Source: Micromonospora zingiberis
Lineage (GTDB): Bacteria > Actinomycetota > Actinomycetes > Mycobacteriales > Micromonosporaceae
DNA length: 64,000 bases
Assembly: GCF_004331455.1 (NCBI RefSeq)
Contig: NZ_SJJR01000017.1
Coordinates: 1 to 64,000, forward strand
Reading direction: 5' to 3'
This document shows positions 25,489-33,362 of the stretch, piece after piece. A model generated the notes under the pieces. That model saw only the letters and a program-made list of their open reading frames with translations, was not told the origin of the DNA and made no database searches. Position 1 is the stretch's first letter, and every line of letters begins with the position of its first letter. A program made the translations under genes and the position numbers.

Positions 25489-26107
25489 ATGTTCCCCGGT
25501 TTCACCCTGGAGTACGTCGATCTCGGTGCGGTTCGGCTGCGGGTACGCCACGGCGGCTCCGGGCCACCGGTGGTGCTGCTGCACGGGCACGGCGGACCAC
25601 GCGACCTACTCGAAGCGGGCGATGGCCGCCGACGTGGTGGGGCTGCTGACCGCGCTCGGCCACGACCGGGCCGCCGTGATCGGCCACGACCGGGGGGCGT
25701 ACGTGGCGATGCGTACCGCCCTGGACCATCCGCAGCGGGTCAGTCGGCTCGGGGTGCTCGACGGGATCCCGATCGGCGAGGCCCTGGCCCGCTGCGACGC
25801 CCGGTTCGCCGCCCGCTGGTGGCACTGGTTCTTCCTCGGCCAACTCGGCAAGCCCGCCGAGCGGGTGATCAACGCGGATCCGGACGCCTGGTACGGCGGT
25901 TCGCCCGAGCAGATGGGCCAGGAGGCGTACTGGCGGGACTGGGCCGACGACGTGCGGGCCGCACCGATCGAGTCGGGTCACCACATGGCCGAGGAGGCCC
26001 CGGAGCAGTTGGCCGGCGCCCTGCGGGCGTTCCTGGCCGACGGGCCGGAGCAGCCGGGTCAGGCCGGGGTCAGCCGACCGGGGCCGGTTCGCGGGTCGGC
26101 TGGGTGA
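25489..26107 (+). pseudogene. Alpha/beta hydrolase pseudogene (fluoroacetate dehalogenase-like)
   Basis: The first 34 residues (MFPGFTLEYVDLGAVRLRV, VVLLHGH) are in one frame, and the rest of the enzyme (YSKRAMAADVVGLL, GHDRGAYVAMRTALDHP, then GHHMAEEAPEQ) is in another. Alignment from memory with the haloacetate-dehalogenase-type family shows the oxyanion-loop region after HGH missing at the frame change near 25592. About 60 residues of cap and acid-loop are missing between AYWR and DWADDV near 25937. The nucleophile Asp and the catalytic His remain. It overlaps the 3' end of the DUF3817 gene by 38 bp. Confidence 0.75.
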
Positions 26108-26414
26108 CGGAGAGCATGCCGCGCCGACGGGCCCAACGCTCGAAGGCGATGGTGGCGAACGGCGGCACCGCGCAGGCCAGCGCCACGGCGGTAGCCAGCA
26201 GGCTCCACCGGTGCAGCCGGGCCACGGCGAGCACCAGTGCCCCGTACGCGACGAAGAGCGCGCCGTGGATCGGGCCGAAGATCTGCACCCCCAGTTCGTT
26301 GCCGGGCGGGCCGTACTTGACCGCCATTCCGGCCAGCAGGCCGGCCCAGGAGATCGCCTCCGCGATCGCCGCCACCACGAACAACCGGGTCACCGTTTCA
26401 CGCACGACGGCCAT
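26070..26414 (-). CDS. DUF3817 membrane protein
   Basis: The 114-residue protein has three hydrophobic segments and the DUF3817 pattern LFVVAAIAEAISW, PIHGALFVAYG and ATIAFERWARRR. The family is of unknown function. The ATG at 26414 is used because upstream codons are Arg/Gly-rich and non-conserved in character. It is divergent from the ligase gene. Confidence 0.85.
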   Translation of the reverse strand: MAVVRETVTRLFVVAAIAEAISWAGLLAGMAVKYGPPGNELGVQIFGPIHGALFVAYGALVLAVARLHRWSLLATAVALACAVPPFATIAFERWARRRGMLSVTQPTREPAPVG

Positions 26415-26568
26415 GTTAGCGGCGCGGCCGGTTCGGCTCGGGCCGCCAGGGCCGCAGAGGCGACGCCGGTCACCGCGCGCCGGATGGTGGACAACCGGAC
26501 GCGAGGACTTTTCCCGGGGTGCATCAACATGCGACGTTTGGGGTACCAGCGGTGACAGGGTGGTGACC

Positions 26569-28047
26569 ATGGGCGAGGAAGTCGGCGTACAGACGTTCAG
26601 CCGCCAGGATCGGGCTCGCTACCGGGACAAGGTCCGTCGTTGCCTCGACGTCTTCGCCGAGATGCTGCGCGAGTCCCGGTTCGACGTCGACCGGCCGATG
26701 ACCGGGCTGGAGATCGAGCTGAACCTGGTCGACGGCGACTCGATGCCGGCGATGCGCAACGCGGACGTGCTGCGGGCGGTCGCCGATCCGAGCTTCCAGA
26801 CCGAGCTCGGCCAGTTCAACATCGAGATCAACGTGACGCCCCGGCGGCTGGTCGGCACCGGCACGGTCGAGTTCGAGGAGCACGTACGGGCCAGCCTCAA
26901 CGCCGCCGACGAACGGGCCCGCACGGTCGGCGCGCACCTGGTGATGATCGGCATCCTGCCGACCGTGCTGCCCGAGCACCTGACGGCGGCCACACTGTCG
27001 GCCAATCCCCGGTACGCCCTGCTCAACGAGCAGATCTTCGCGGCCCGGGGCGAGGACCTGCGGATCGCCATCAACGGGGTGGAGCGGCTGGCGGTCACCG
27101 CCGACACCATCACGCCGGAGGCGGCCTGCACCAGCACCCAGTTCCACCTCCAGGTGGGCCCGAACCAGTTCGCCGACTACTGGAACGCGGCCCAGGCCAT
27201 CGCCGGGGTCCAGGTGGCGCTCGGCGCCAACTCACCGCTGTTCTTCGGTCGGGAACTGTGGCGCGAGACCCGCATCCCGCTGTTCCAGCAGGCCACCGAC
27301 ACCCGCTCGGAGGAGATCAAGACGCAGGGCGTACGGCCCCGGGTGTGGTTCGGGGAACGGTGGATCACGTCGGTGTTCGACCTGTTCGAGGAGAACGTAC
27401 GGTACTTCCCGGCGTTGCTGCCGGTCTGCGACCCCGAGGACCCGTCCGAGACGCTCGCCGCCGGTGGCGTACCCGCGCTCGCCGAACTGCGGCTGCACAA
27501 CGGCACCGTCTACCGCTGGAACCGGCCGGTCTACGACGTGTTCCGGGGTCGCCCGCACCTGCGGGTGGAGAACCGGGTCCTGCCGGCCGGGCCGACCGTG
27601 CTGGACACCATCGCCAACGGCGCGTTCTACTTCGGCCTGGTGCGGGCGTTGGCCGAAGCCGACCGGCCACTGTGGTCGCAGATGTCGTTCAGCGCGGCCG
27701 AGGAGAACTTCAACACCTGCGCCCGGCACGGCATCGAGGCGCACGTCTTCTGGCCGGGTCTGGGCTACCTGCCGGTCACCGAGTTGGTGCTGCGCCGGCT
27801 CCTGCCGTTGGCCCAGCACGGCCTGGACCGGTGGGGGCTCGACCCGGACGAACGGGACCGCCTGCTCGGCATCATCGAGCAACGCTGCCTGACCGGGCGT
27901 AACGGGGCGACCTGGCAGGTGGCCACGCTGCACCGGCTGGAGTCGGCCGACCAACTCGATCGCCCGACGGCGTTGCGCGAGGTGGTGCGGCATTACGTGG
28001 AGCTGATGCACACCAACCGCCCGGTGCACGAGTGGCCGATCCCCTGA
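26569..28047 (+). CDS. Glutamate-cysteine ligase family (GCS2) protein
   Basis: The 492-residue protein belongs to the GCS2 carboxylate-amine ligase family. It has GLEIELNLVD (Glu residues that bind Mg-ATP), FQTELGQFNIEINV, the substrate segment ACTSTQFHLQV, ALGANSPLFFGRELWRETR (as two parts) and RVENRVLPAGPTVLD. Family members form gamma-glutamylcysteine or related amides. Actinomycetes make mycothiol rather than glutathione, so the product is uncertain; EgtA-like ergothioneine synthesis is possible, but no other egt gene is present. Confidence 0.8.
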   Translation: MGEEVGVQTFSRQDRARYRDKVRRCLDVFAEMLRESRFDVDRPMTGLEIELNLVDGDSMPAMRNADVLRAVADPSFQTELGQFNIEINVTPRRLVGTGTVEFEEHVRASLNAADERARTVGAHLVMIGILPTVLPEHLTAATLSANPRYALLNEQIFAARGEDLRIAINGVERLAVTADTITPEAACTSTQFHLQVGPNQFADYWNAAQAIAGVQVALGANSPLFFGRELWRETRIPLFQQATDTRSEEIKTQGVRPRVWFGERWITSVFDLFEENVRYFPALLPVCDPEDPSETLAAGGVPALAELRLHNGTVYRWNRPVYDVFRGRPHLRVENRVLPAGPTVLDTIANGAFYFGLVRALAEADRPLWSQMSFSAAEENFNTCARHGIEAHVFWPGLGYLPVTELVLRRLLPLAQHGLDRWGLDPDERDRLLGIIEQRCLTGRNGATWQVATLHRLESADQLDRPTALREVVRHYVELMHTNRPVHEWPIP

Positions 28048-28132
28048 CCAACTCCCGACACTCTGCGTGACGAACCGGGTACGGCAACTACCGTGGGTGC
28101 GATTCCATCCGCCGGGTCGAGAGGATCCGCCG

Positions 28133-29206
28133 ATGTCACCGCTGCCGCGTCACACCATCGCCCTGACCGTCCTCACGCTCGTCGTCGGGCTCGGCCAGCC
28201 GCTGCCCGCCCTGGCCGGCCCGACCGGCCAACCCGCCCCCAGTACCCAACCGGCGGTGCCCGGGCCCACCGGTCAGCCCGCCACCACCGGCGGGGTGCGT
28301 ACCGTCGTCCGCGCCGCCGCCACCGGTGCCGCCGTACGGGCCTGCCTGCACCTGGTGCCGGCCGACCGCAACCCGCTCACGGTGGTGGGTCTGGGCGAGG
28401 AGCAGGCCGGCCGGCACGGCGCCTGCACCGGCCCGAACGGCGGCGAGGTGGTCGCCACCGACGTGCTGCCCGGCCGGTACCACCTGCTGGTCCGCCCGTA
28501 CGACAGCGACCGGTACGGCGCGCAGTGGGTCGGCCCGCACGGCGGTACCGGCCAGCGGGAACGGGCGGTCACCGTCCAGGTGCGGACCGGCCGGACCGTC
28601 GCCGCACCCCAGGTCCGGCTCGACCCGCCCGGTACGGTCACCGGCCGGCTGACCCGGGCGTCCGACGCCACGCCCGTCTCCGGCGGGTACGTGAAGGCGT
28701 TGCCGTCGGTCCCCCACCCCAAGGACGGCGACTCCGGTGTGATCAGCGACGACGACGGCCGCTACACGTTGGCCGGTCTGGGGCCGTACCACTGGCCGTT
28801 GTTCTTCACCGGTCCCGGGCTGGCCAGCCAGTGGTCCGGCGGTACGGCCGACCGGCTGCTGGCTCGCACGGTGCGGGTACGCCCCGGCGCGACCGTCACC
28901 GCCGATCAGACACTCGTCGGCGGCACCCTGGTCCAGGGCACCATCACGATCGCCGAGATGCCGTACTACTCCCAGGTCGTCGCCTTCCACGCGCGCACCG
29001 GTGACGTGGTGGGCGTGGCCGACGCCGCCGGCAGCTACACGCTGCGGCTGCTGCCCGGGCAGCGGGTGCTGTTGCGCTGCGACTGCGCGTACACACCCAG
29101 CCGGTGGTATCCGAACGCCGACGGAATCGGCGCGGCCAGTTCGCTTCGGGTGGGCCCCACACCGCTCACCGCCGACTTCGACCTGAGCGGCCCCGCCGCA
29201 CCCTGA
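28133..29206 (+). CDS. Secreted beta-sandwich (carboxypeptidase-regulatory-like) protein
   Basis: The 357-residue protein has a signal peptide (about residues 1-29, ALTVLTLVVGLGQPLPALAG). It is followed by a low-complexity Thr/Pro/Gly linker and several repeats of a seven-stranded-sandwich type with patterns GTVTGRLTRASDATPVSGGY, DGRYTLAGL and AAGSYTLRLLPG. These resemble the regulatory/transthyretin-like modules of secreted carboxypeptidases and cell-wall proteins. No catalytic domain is present. The ATG at 28133 has GAGAGG upstream. Convergent with the CotH operon. Confidence 0.72.
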   Translation: MSPLPRHTIALTVLTLVVGLGQPLPALAGPTGQPAPSTQPAVPGPTGQPATTGGVRTVVRAAATGAAVRACLHLVPADRNPLTVVGLGEEQAGRHGACTGPNGGEVVATDVLPGRYHLLVRPYDSDRYGAQWVGPHGGTGQRERAVTVQVRTGRTVAAPQVRLDPPGTVTGRLTRASDATPVSGGYVKALPSVPHPKDGDSGVISDDDGRYTLAGLGPYHWPLFFTGPGLASQWSGGTADRLLARTVRVRPGATVTADQTLVGGTLVQGTITIAEMPYYSQVVAFHARTGDVVGVADAAGSYTLRLLPGQRVLLRCDCAYTPSRWYPNADGIGAASSLRVGPTPLTADFDLSGPAAP

Positions 29207-29236
29207 CCCACCGCGACTCAGCGAACGCCTCACGGC

Positions 29237-30880
29237 TCAACTCCGCGAGATCACCTCGTTGCTGGCCAGGCTCTCGGTGCGTTGCCGGATCAACGTACGC
29301 AGGCTCTCGGCGTCAGCACTTGTCGTTCCGGCGTCGGATCCGTCCACGGTGGACAGCATCTCGGCTGTCGCGTCCACCGCGGCCAACGCCGCACCGTCGG
29401 CAAAGAGTCGCTGGTAGAGGTCGCGGTAGGCGTCCTCGTACACCTGCTTGAACGTGGCGCTGGCCAGGAAGCGTTCCTTGAGCAGGTGACCGTTGCCGCC
29501 AGGCCCACCGTCGCCACCACCGGGAGCACCGTTGCCACCGGGAGCACCGTTGCCGCCAGGGTCGGCGTTGCCGTCAGGGAGGGTGTCATCCGGGTCGGGC
29601 GGGGTGAAACCGGCGGGAGGTTCAGCCGCCGGCGCGCCGGCGACACCGCCCGCCCGGAAACCCCCGCCGAGCCGGCCCTGCTCGTGCGGGCCCTGGGTGG
29701 CGCTGCCGCTGAAGGCGAGGTTGTAGTCCCAGCCGATGACGGTGAACCGTTTCGTGGCGAGGTCGTACCAGAGGTAGTAGTTGCGGCCGGGGCCGGCCAT
29801 GTCGTCGAAGTTGAGCAGCAGGTTCTGCCAGGCCGCGTACCGGGCGAAGGATTCGACGTCGATCCGGTCGGCGAGTTGCTCGTCGAACTCGGCGTCGCTG
29901 GCGGTGTCCACCCATCTGATCAGGTCGATGACCGGTTGCAGGTCCTGGCTGCCCTTCATGGTGATCTGTTTGAAGTCGTCGGCGTACGCAGTCTGGTCGT
30001 CGCCCTGGTCGGTGAACTGGCTGGTGGCCAGCGACTTGTAGAGCACACCCGCACCGTCGAAGTCCTCGGCGAAGTGCTCGTCGGGATGCTCCACGATCAG
30101 TCGCGCGGTGGTGGGCCGGTCGTTGACGGTGAAGCTGGTGTACGCGTACTCCTGGGCCACCTCGCCGGCCGCGGCCAGCAGGTTCAGGGTGACCGCCTCG
30201 TTGAGCACGGTCGAGCCGCCGCCCATTCCGCCCACCCGCACCGCGATCTCCCGGTGGCCCTGATAGCGGCGGCCGTCCACGAACTCGTCGAAGCGGATCA
30301 ACCACGGCAGCGTCTCCGGCTCCTCGGCCTTCAGCGAGGTCTGGGAGAACGCACCGCCATCGGTTCGACCGGCGCGCCCGGCCTGACCGTCGGTCCGGGT
30401 CTGGCCATCGGGCCGGGTCTGACCGTCGGGCCGGGTCTGACCATCGGGCCGGGGCTGACCGTCCGCTCCGGCCGGGCCGCCGGAGCGCTGCGGGGTTTCG
30501 CCGTTGCGACTCAGGCTGCGCAGGGTGGAGTTGCCCTTCAGCCGGATGCCGACGCTGGGGATCGTGGTGCCGTCGATGACCAGGTCGGCCTCGATGTACT
30601 CCTTCTCCCCCTCGGCGTAGAAGGCGTCCAGCATGCGCTCGTAGTCGGCGTCGCGGAAGACCAACTCGATGCGGTGCGCCACCGTCTCGTCGAACAGGTC
30701 CACGGTGCCGGCGATGTCGTGCGTCACCACGTCACCGCCGGTGTCGCTGGTGCTGGTCACGTACGGGCGGACGGGTACCGAACTGAGCGTGACGGTGAGC
30801 ACGAGCAGGAACGCCAGGCAGCCGACCAGGAACCTCCAGTAGTGCCGGATCCGGATCGGGATCCGGTATTTCCCGCGCAT
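29237..30880 (-). CDS. CotH kinase-like protein
   Basis: The 547-residue protein has one N-terminal membrane anchor (FLVGCLAFLLVLTVTL) and a CotH domain. Seen are VGIRLKGNST (nucleotide-binding side), WLIRFDEFVDGRRYQG, AAWQNLLLNFDDMAGPG and VIGWDYNLAF (metal-binding Asp). Bacillus CotH is an atypical kinase that phosphorylates spore-coat proteins. Disordered inserts are rich in DGQTRP and PGGNGA repeats. Its ATG overlaps the DUF4956 stop as TGATG. It is the third gene of the VTC operon. Confidence 0.85.
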   Translation of the reverse strand: MRGKYRIPIRIRHYWRFLVGCLAFLLVLTVTLSSVPVRPYVTSTSDTGGDVVTHDIAGTVDLFDETVAHRIELVFRDADYERMLDAFYAEGEKEYIEADLVIDGTTIPSVGIRLKGNSTLRSLSRNGETPQRSGGPAGADGQPRPDGQTRPDGQTRPDGQTRTDGQAGRAGRTDGGAFSQTSLKAEEPETLPWLIRFDEFVDGRRYQGHREIAVRVGGMGGGSTVLNEAVTLNLLAAAGEVAQEYAYTSFTVNDRPTTARLIVEHPDEHFAEDFDGAGVLYKSLATSQFTDQGDDQTAYADDFKQITMKGSQDLQPVIDLIRWVDTASDAEFDEQLADRIDVESFARYAAWQNLLLNFDDMAGPGRNYYLWYDLATKRFTVIGWDYNLAFSGSATQGPHEQGRLGGGFRAGGVAGAPAAEPPAGFTPPDPDDTLPDGNADPGGNGAPGGNGAPGGGDGGPGGNGHLLKERFLASATFKQVYEDAYRDLYQRLFADGAALAAVDATAEMLSTVDGSDAGTTSADAESLRTLIRQRTESLASNEVISRS

Positions 30881-31557
30881 CACAGGTCCGTCTGGTCGTA
30901 GCCGGTCAGCACGGTCACCCGCTGGCCGCCGGTCCGCTCGGCCAACGCGTTGATCAGCTCACCCGGTTCGGTGCCCTTCTTCAGCCGGACCGTGTACATG
31001 ATCTCGGTCAGGGCGCCGCCCCGGACGGTCTCCATGCTGACCAACTCGAACTCACTGGTGAGGCGGATCAACACGTCCTGGATGTACTCGGTGTAGTTGC
31101 CACTCGGCGGCACCTGCACCTTGACCACCTGACGCTGTACGTGGGACGCGAACCAGTTGAAGCGGTACATCAACACGATGATCAGGCTGATCGCGACGGC
31201 GGCCACCACGCCCAGCAGGTAGAACCGGGTGCCGCAGGCCATGCCCACGCCCATCACCAGGAAGATGAACCCGACATCGCGGGTCTCCTTGATGGCGTTG
31301 CGGAACCGCACCACCGACAGGGCACCGACCAGGGCGAAGGCGCGGGCGATGTTGGAGCCGACGACGAGCATGATCAGCGAGATGAGCATGCCGAGAATGA
31401 CAAGCGTCTGCACGTACGACTGGCTGTACGACACATTGCGGTGGGTGAACCGGTAGACCCAGCCGATCATCGCGCTGAGCAGGAACGACAGCGACAGGGT
31501 CAGGGCGATGTCGCCGACGCTGAACGTGCCGGACAGATCCTGGAACTCGAACGGCAT
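30880..31557 (-). CDS. DUF4956 membrane protein
   Basis: The 225-residue protein has four hydrophobic segments in residues 20-135 and a soluble C-terminal domain. The pattern ALVGALSVVRFRNAIKETRDVGFIF (in two pieces) is the DUF4956 signature, similar to MgtC-like membrane cores. It is sandwiched between the VTC and CotH genes, with a 2-bp gap to the former and a 1-base overlap with the latter. It is the likely membrane component of a polyphosphate-linked complex; that is inference. Confidence 0.88.
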   Translation of the reverse strand: MPFEFQDLSGTFSVGDIALTLSLSFLLSAMIGWVYRFTHRNVSYSQSYVQTLVILGMLISLIMLVVGSNIARAFALVGALSVVRFRNAIKETRDVGFIFLVMGVGMACGTRFYLLGVVAAVAISLIIVLMYRFNWFASHVQRQVVKVQVPPSGNYTEYIQDVLIRLTSEFELVSMETVRGGALTEIMYTVRLKKGTEPGELINALAERTGGQRVTVLTGYDQTDL

Positions 31558-31559
31558 GG

Positions 31560-32501
31560 TCAGGCCTCACTTCTCGCGTAGGGGGAGGTCGACCCGGCGG
31601 CAGCCGGGCCGGATGACGCAACGGCGTCGTCGTCGGCGACGTGGTACAGGGAACGGGGAGCGCGGCCGAACGCCTCGACGCTCTGGCAGTACTTCGACAT
31701 GCGGACGATGGCCAGGTTCGTCCGGGCGGCCAGGTCGGTCAGCCAGTACGGCACCCGCTCGTTGGCCTTGATTTCCAGCACGGAGAACTTCGCCGGCACG
31801 ATGAGCCGGTTCTCGGCGTCCGCGCCGAGGTGGAAGTCGCGGTCCCGGCCGCGTACCCGGTGGTCGAGGGTGACCCGCAGGCCGAGGTCGGATTCCCGGC
31901 CGACGAACGCCTCCCGCTGGTAGCCGGTCATCGCCACGGGACGCAGGTCCAGGCCGCAGAGCAGTTCCAGCACCTCGTCGAGGAAGGCCCGCTGCTGCGG
32001 GGCGTGCTCGACCATCTGCCGCCGGTCGCACAGCTCGCGGGCCAGGTGGTACGGCATGGCCACCCGGCGTTTCTGGGTGACCCGGTTGACCCGCTGCTTG
32101 ATCTCAACGTGCACGACGCTGTCGTCGGTGACGGTGGACCGGTCACCGTAGTGCCGCACCCGCAGCTTGCGGCGGAACTTCAGCCCTTCGATCTTCTCCC
32201 AGTAGAAGCGCAGCCCGGTGGTGTCGTAGTAGACGCTCCACACGCCGTACCCGGTGCTGCCGCCGTGGCTGTCGCGCTCCATCCGGGCGGCGAACTGCTC
32301 GCGCAGGGCCGGCACGTCGCCGGTGGGCACCAGATACTTGATCTCGTACCGGTTGAAGGCATGCAACCGGCTGGCCGCCCGCAACGCAGGCCCGCCCCGG
32401 TCGTCACCACCCTCCGGTCCGGTATCGGTAGTGAACGGTGCTTCGAAGGACGACGGTAGGTCTGGATCGCGGGACGAAGCCCGACGGAGCCACGAGCGCA
32501 T
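31560..32501 (-). CDS. VTC-domain polyphosphate polymerase
   Basis: The 313-residue protein is a VTC (vacuolar transporter chaperone) catalytic domain, the tunnel-fold enzyme that makes polyphosphate from ATP in yeast and some bacteria. Visible motifs are RYEIKYLVP, VWSVYYDTTGLRFY, KLRVRHYGD, HVEIKQRVNRVTQK and FSVLEIKANERVPYW. These basic and acidic residues line the tunnel of the known structure. It has no membrane segment, so DUF4956 probably anchors it. Upstream is an apparent PHO box. Confidence 0.88.
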   Translation of the reverse strand: MRSWLRRASSRDPDLPSSFEAPFTTDTGPEGGDDRGGPALRAASRLHAFNRYEIKYLVPTGDVPALREQFAARMERDSHGGSTGYGVWSVYYDTTGLRFYWEKIEGLKFRRKLRVRHYGDRSTVTDDSVVHVEIKQRVNRVTQKRRVAMPYHLARELCDRRQMVEHAPQQRAFLDEVLELLCGLDLRPVAMTGYQREAFVGRESDLGLRVTLDHRVRGRDRDFHLGADAENRLIVPAKFSVLEIKANERVPYWLTDLAARTNLAIVRMSKYCQSVEAFGRAPRSLYHVADDDAVASSGPAAAGSTSPYARSEA

Positions 32502-32552
32502 ACGAGTCGGCCGATCTCTGTGGGAGCAGGGACCAGCACATACAAGCGGGCC

Positions 32553-32596
32553 GGGCTATGAACCAGCTTTGTGTTCCGGATGAACCAGCGGTGAAC
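32553..32596 (-). promoter_or_regulatory. PHO-box-like 11-nt direct repeats
   Basis: On the minus strand four phased 11-base units read GTTCACCGCTG, GTTCATCCGGA, ACACAAAGCTG and GTTCATAGCCC. Known Streptomyces PhoP sites are 11-base direct repeats of GTTCACC followed by four free bases, which units 1, 2 and 4 match. The last unit is 52 bases before the VTC start codon, and a TATGTG resembling a -10 lies 10 bases after it. This suggests phosphate-starvation control of the polyphosphate operon. PhoP itself is not in the window. Confidence 0.7.
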
Positions 32597-32628
32597 CGCC
32601 GCAGGCCGTACCGTCGACAACAACCCGC

Positions 32629-32657
32629 GATGTAAAAGTTTCTAGACACGGTGTCAA
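32629..32657 (-). promoter_or_regulatory. Consensus-like promoter within inverted repeat
   Basis: On the minus strand TTGACA is followed, 17 bp on, by TACATC. It reads toward the PHO box and the VTC operon. The -10 lies in one arm of a 9-bp perfect inverted repeat (CGATGTAAA at 32628-32636, TTTACATCG at 32689-32697) that flanks the divergent intergenic region. A small palindrome GACACGGTGTC (32645-32655) is inside. Confidence 0.55.
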
Positions 32658-32706
32658 ACACACCTTACCCTGAGCCTGTCAAGGATTCTTTACATCGGGA
32701 GCGGTC

Positions 32707-33135
32707 ATGACCCATCAGGAGAGACGCGCCTGGATCATGCTGGTGGTCAGCGTGATCGCGTACGCCGGCTACGTGACGGTCGTCCTGGGCCGGCGCGACG
32801 GCGGCTCGCTCGTCGCGGTGCCCTATGTCGGCGCGCTGCTCTGGACGGTGGGCGGCGCCATGGTCGCGAGCATGGTGGCCGAGATCGTGATGGGCATGGC
32901 CAACCCCCGGGCGTCCCGGGTTACCGACGCCCGCGACCGGGAGATCGGGCGCCTCGGCGACCACGTCGGCCAGGCGTTCGTGATCATCGGCGCGGTGTCG
33001 GCGATGCTCATGGCGATGGCCGAGTGGGACCGGTTCTGGATCGCCAACGTCATCTACCTCTGCTTCGTCCTGTCGGCCGTGATCGGCTCCCTGGCGAAGG
33101 TGATCGTCTACCGCAGGGGCGTGCCGCAGTGGTGA
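32707..33135 (+). CDS. Four-helix membrane protein
   Basis: The 142-residue protein has four hydrophobic segments (about residues 9-27, 38-60, 87-107, 112-132). I do not recognise a domain. Its stop overlaps the GTG of an XRE regulator as GTGA. Small membrane proteins fused operonically to a single-domain XRE regulator are common and the pair probably acts as a sensor-regulator unit; that is inference. The ATG at 32707 has GGGAG upstream. Confidence 0.75.
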   Translation: MTHQERRAWIMLVVSVIAYAGYVTVVLGRRDGGSLVAVPYVGALLWTVGGAMVASMVAEIVMGMANPRASRVTDARDREIGRLGDHVGQAFVIIGAVSAMLMAMAEWDRFWIANVIYLCFVLSAVIGSLAKVIVYRRGVPQW

Positions 33136-33362
33136 AACCGACCCGCGTCACCAACAACATCCGGGCGCTGCGTTTCGCCCACGACGAGATGACCCAGGCC
33201 GATCTCGCCGAGCGGATCGGTGTGACCCGGCAGACCGTGATCGCCATCGAGCAGGGCCGCTACTCGCCCTCCCTGGAGATGGCCTTCCGGATCGCCCACG
33301 TGTTCCACGTACGGCTCGACGACGTGTTCCAGTACCCCGACCAGGAGGAGGTGGCACCGTGA
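33132..33362 (+). CDS. XRE-family regulator, single HTH domain
   Basis: The 76-residue protein is a helix-turn-helix domain of the Cro/CI type with the typical pattern MTQADLAERIGVTRQTVIAIEQGRYSPSLEMA (seen in two pieces, about residues 18-50) and a C-terminal DDVFQYP. It starts at a GTG overlapping the membrane protein stop and ends overlapping the oxidoreductase GTG, so the three are translationally coupled. It may regulate its own operon. Confidence 0.92.
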   Translation: MKPTRVTNNIRALRFAHDEMTQADLAERIGVTRQTVIAIEQGRYSPSLEMAFRIAHVFHVRLDDVFQYPDQEEVAP

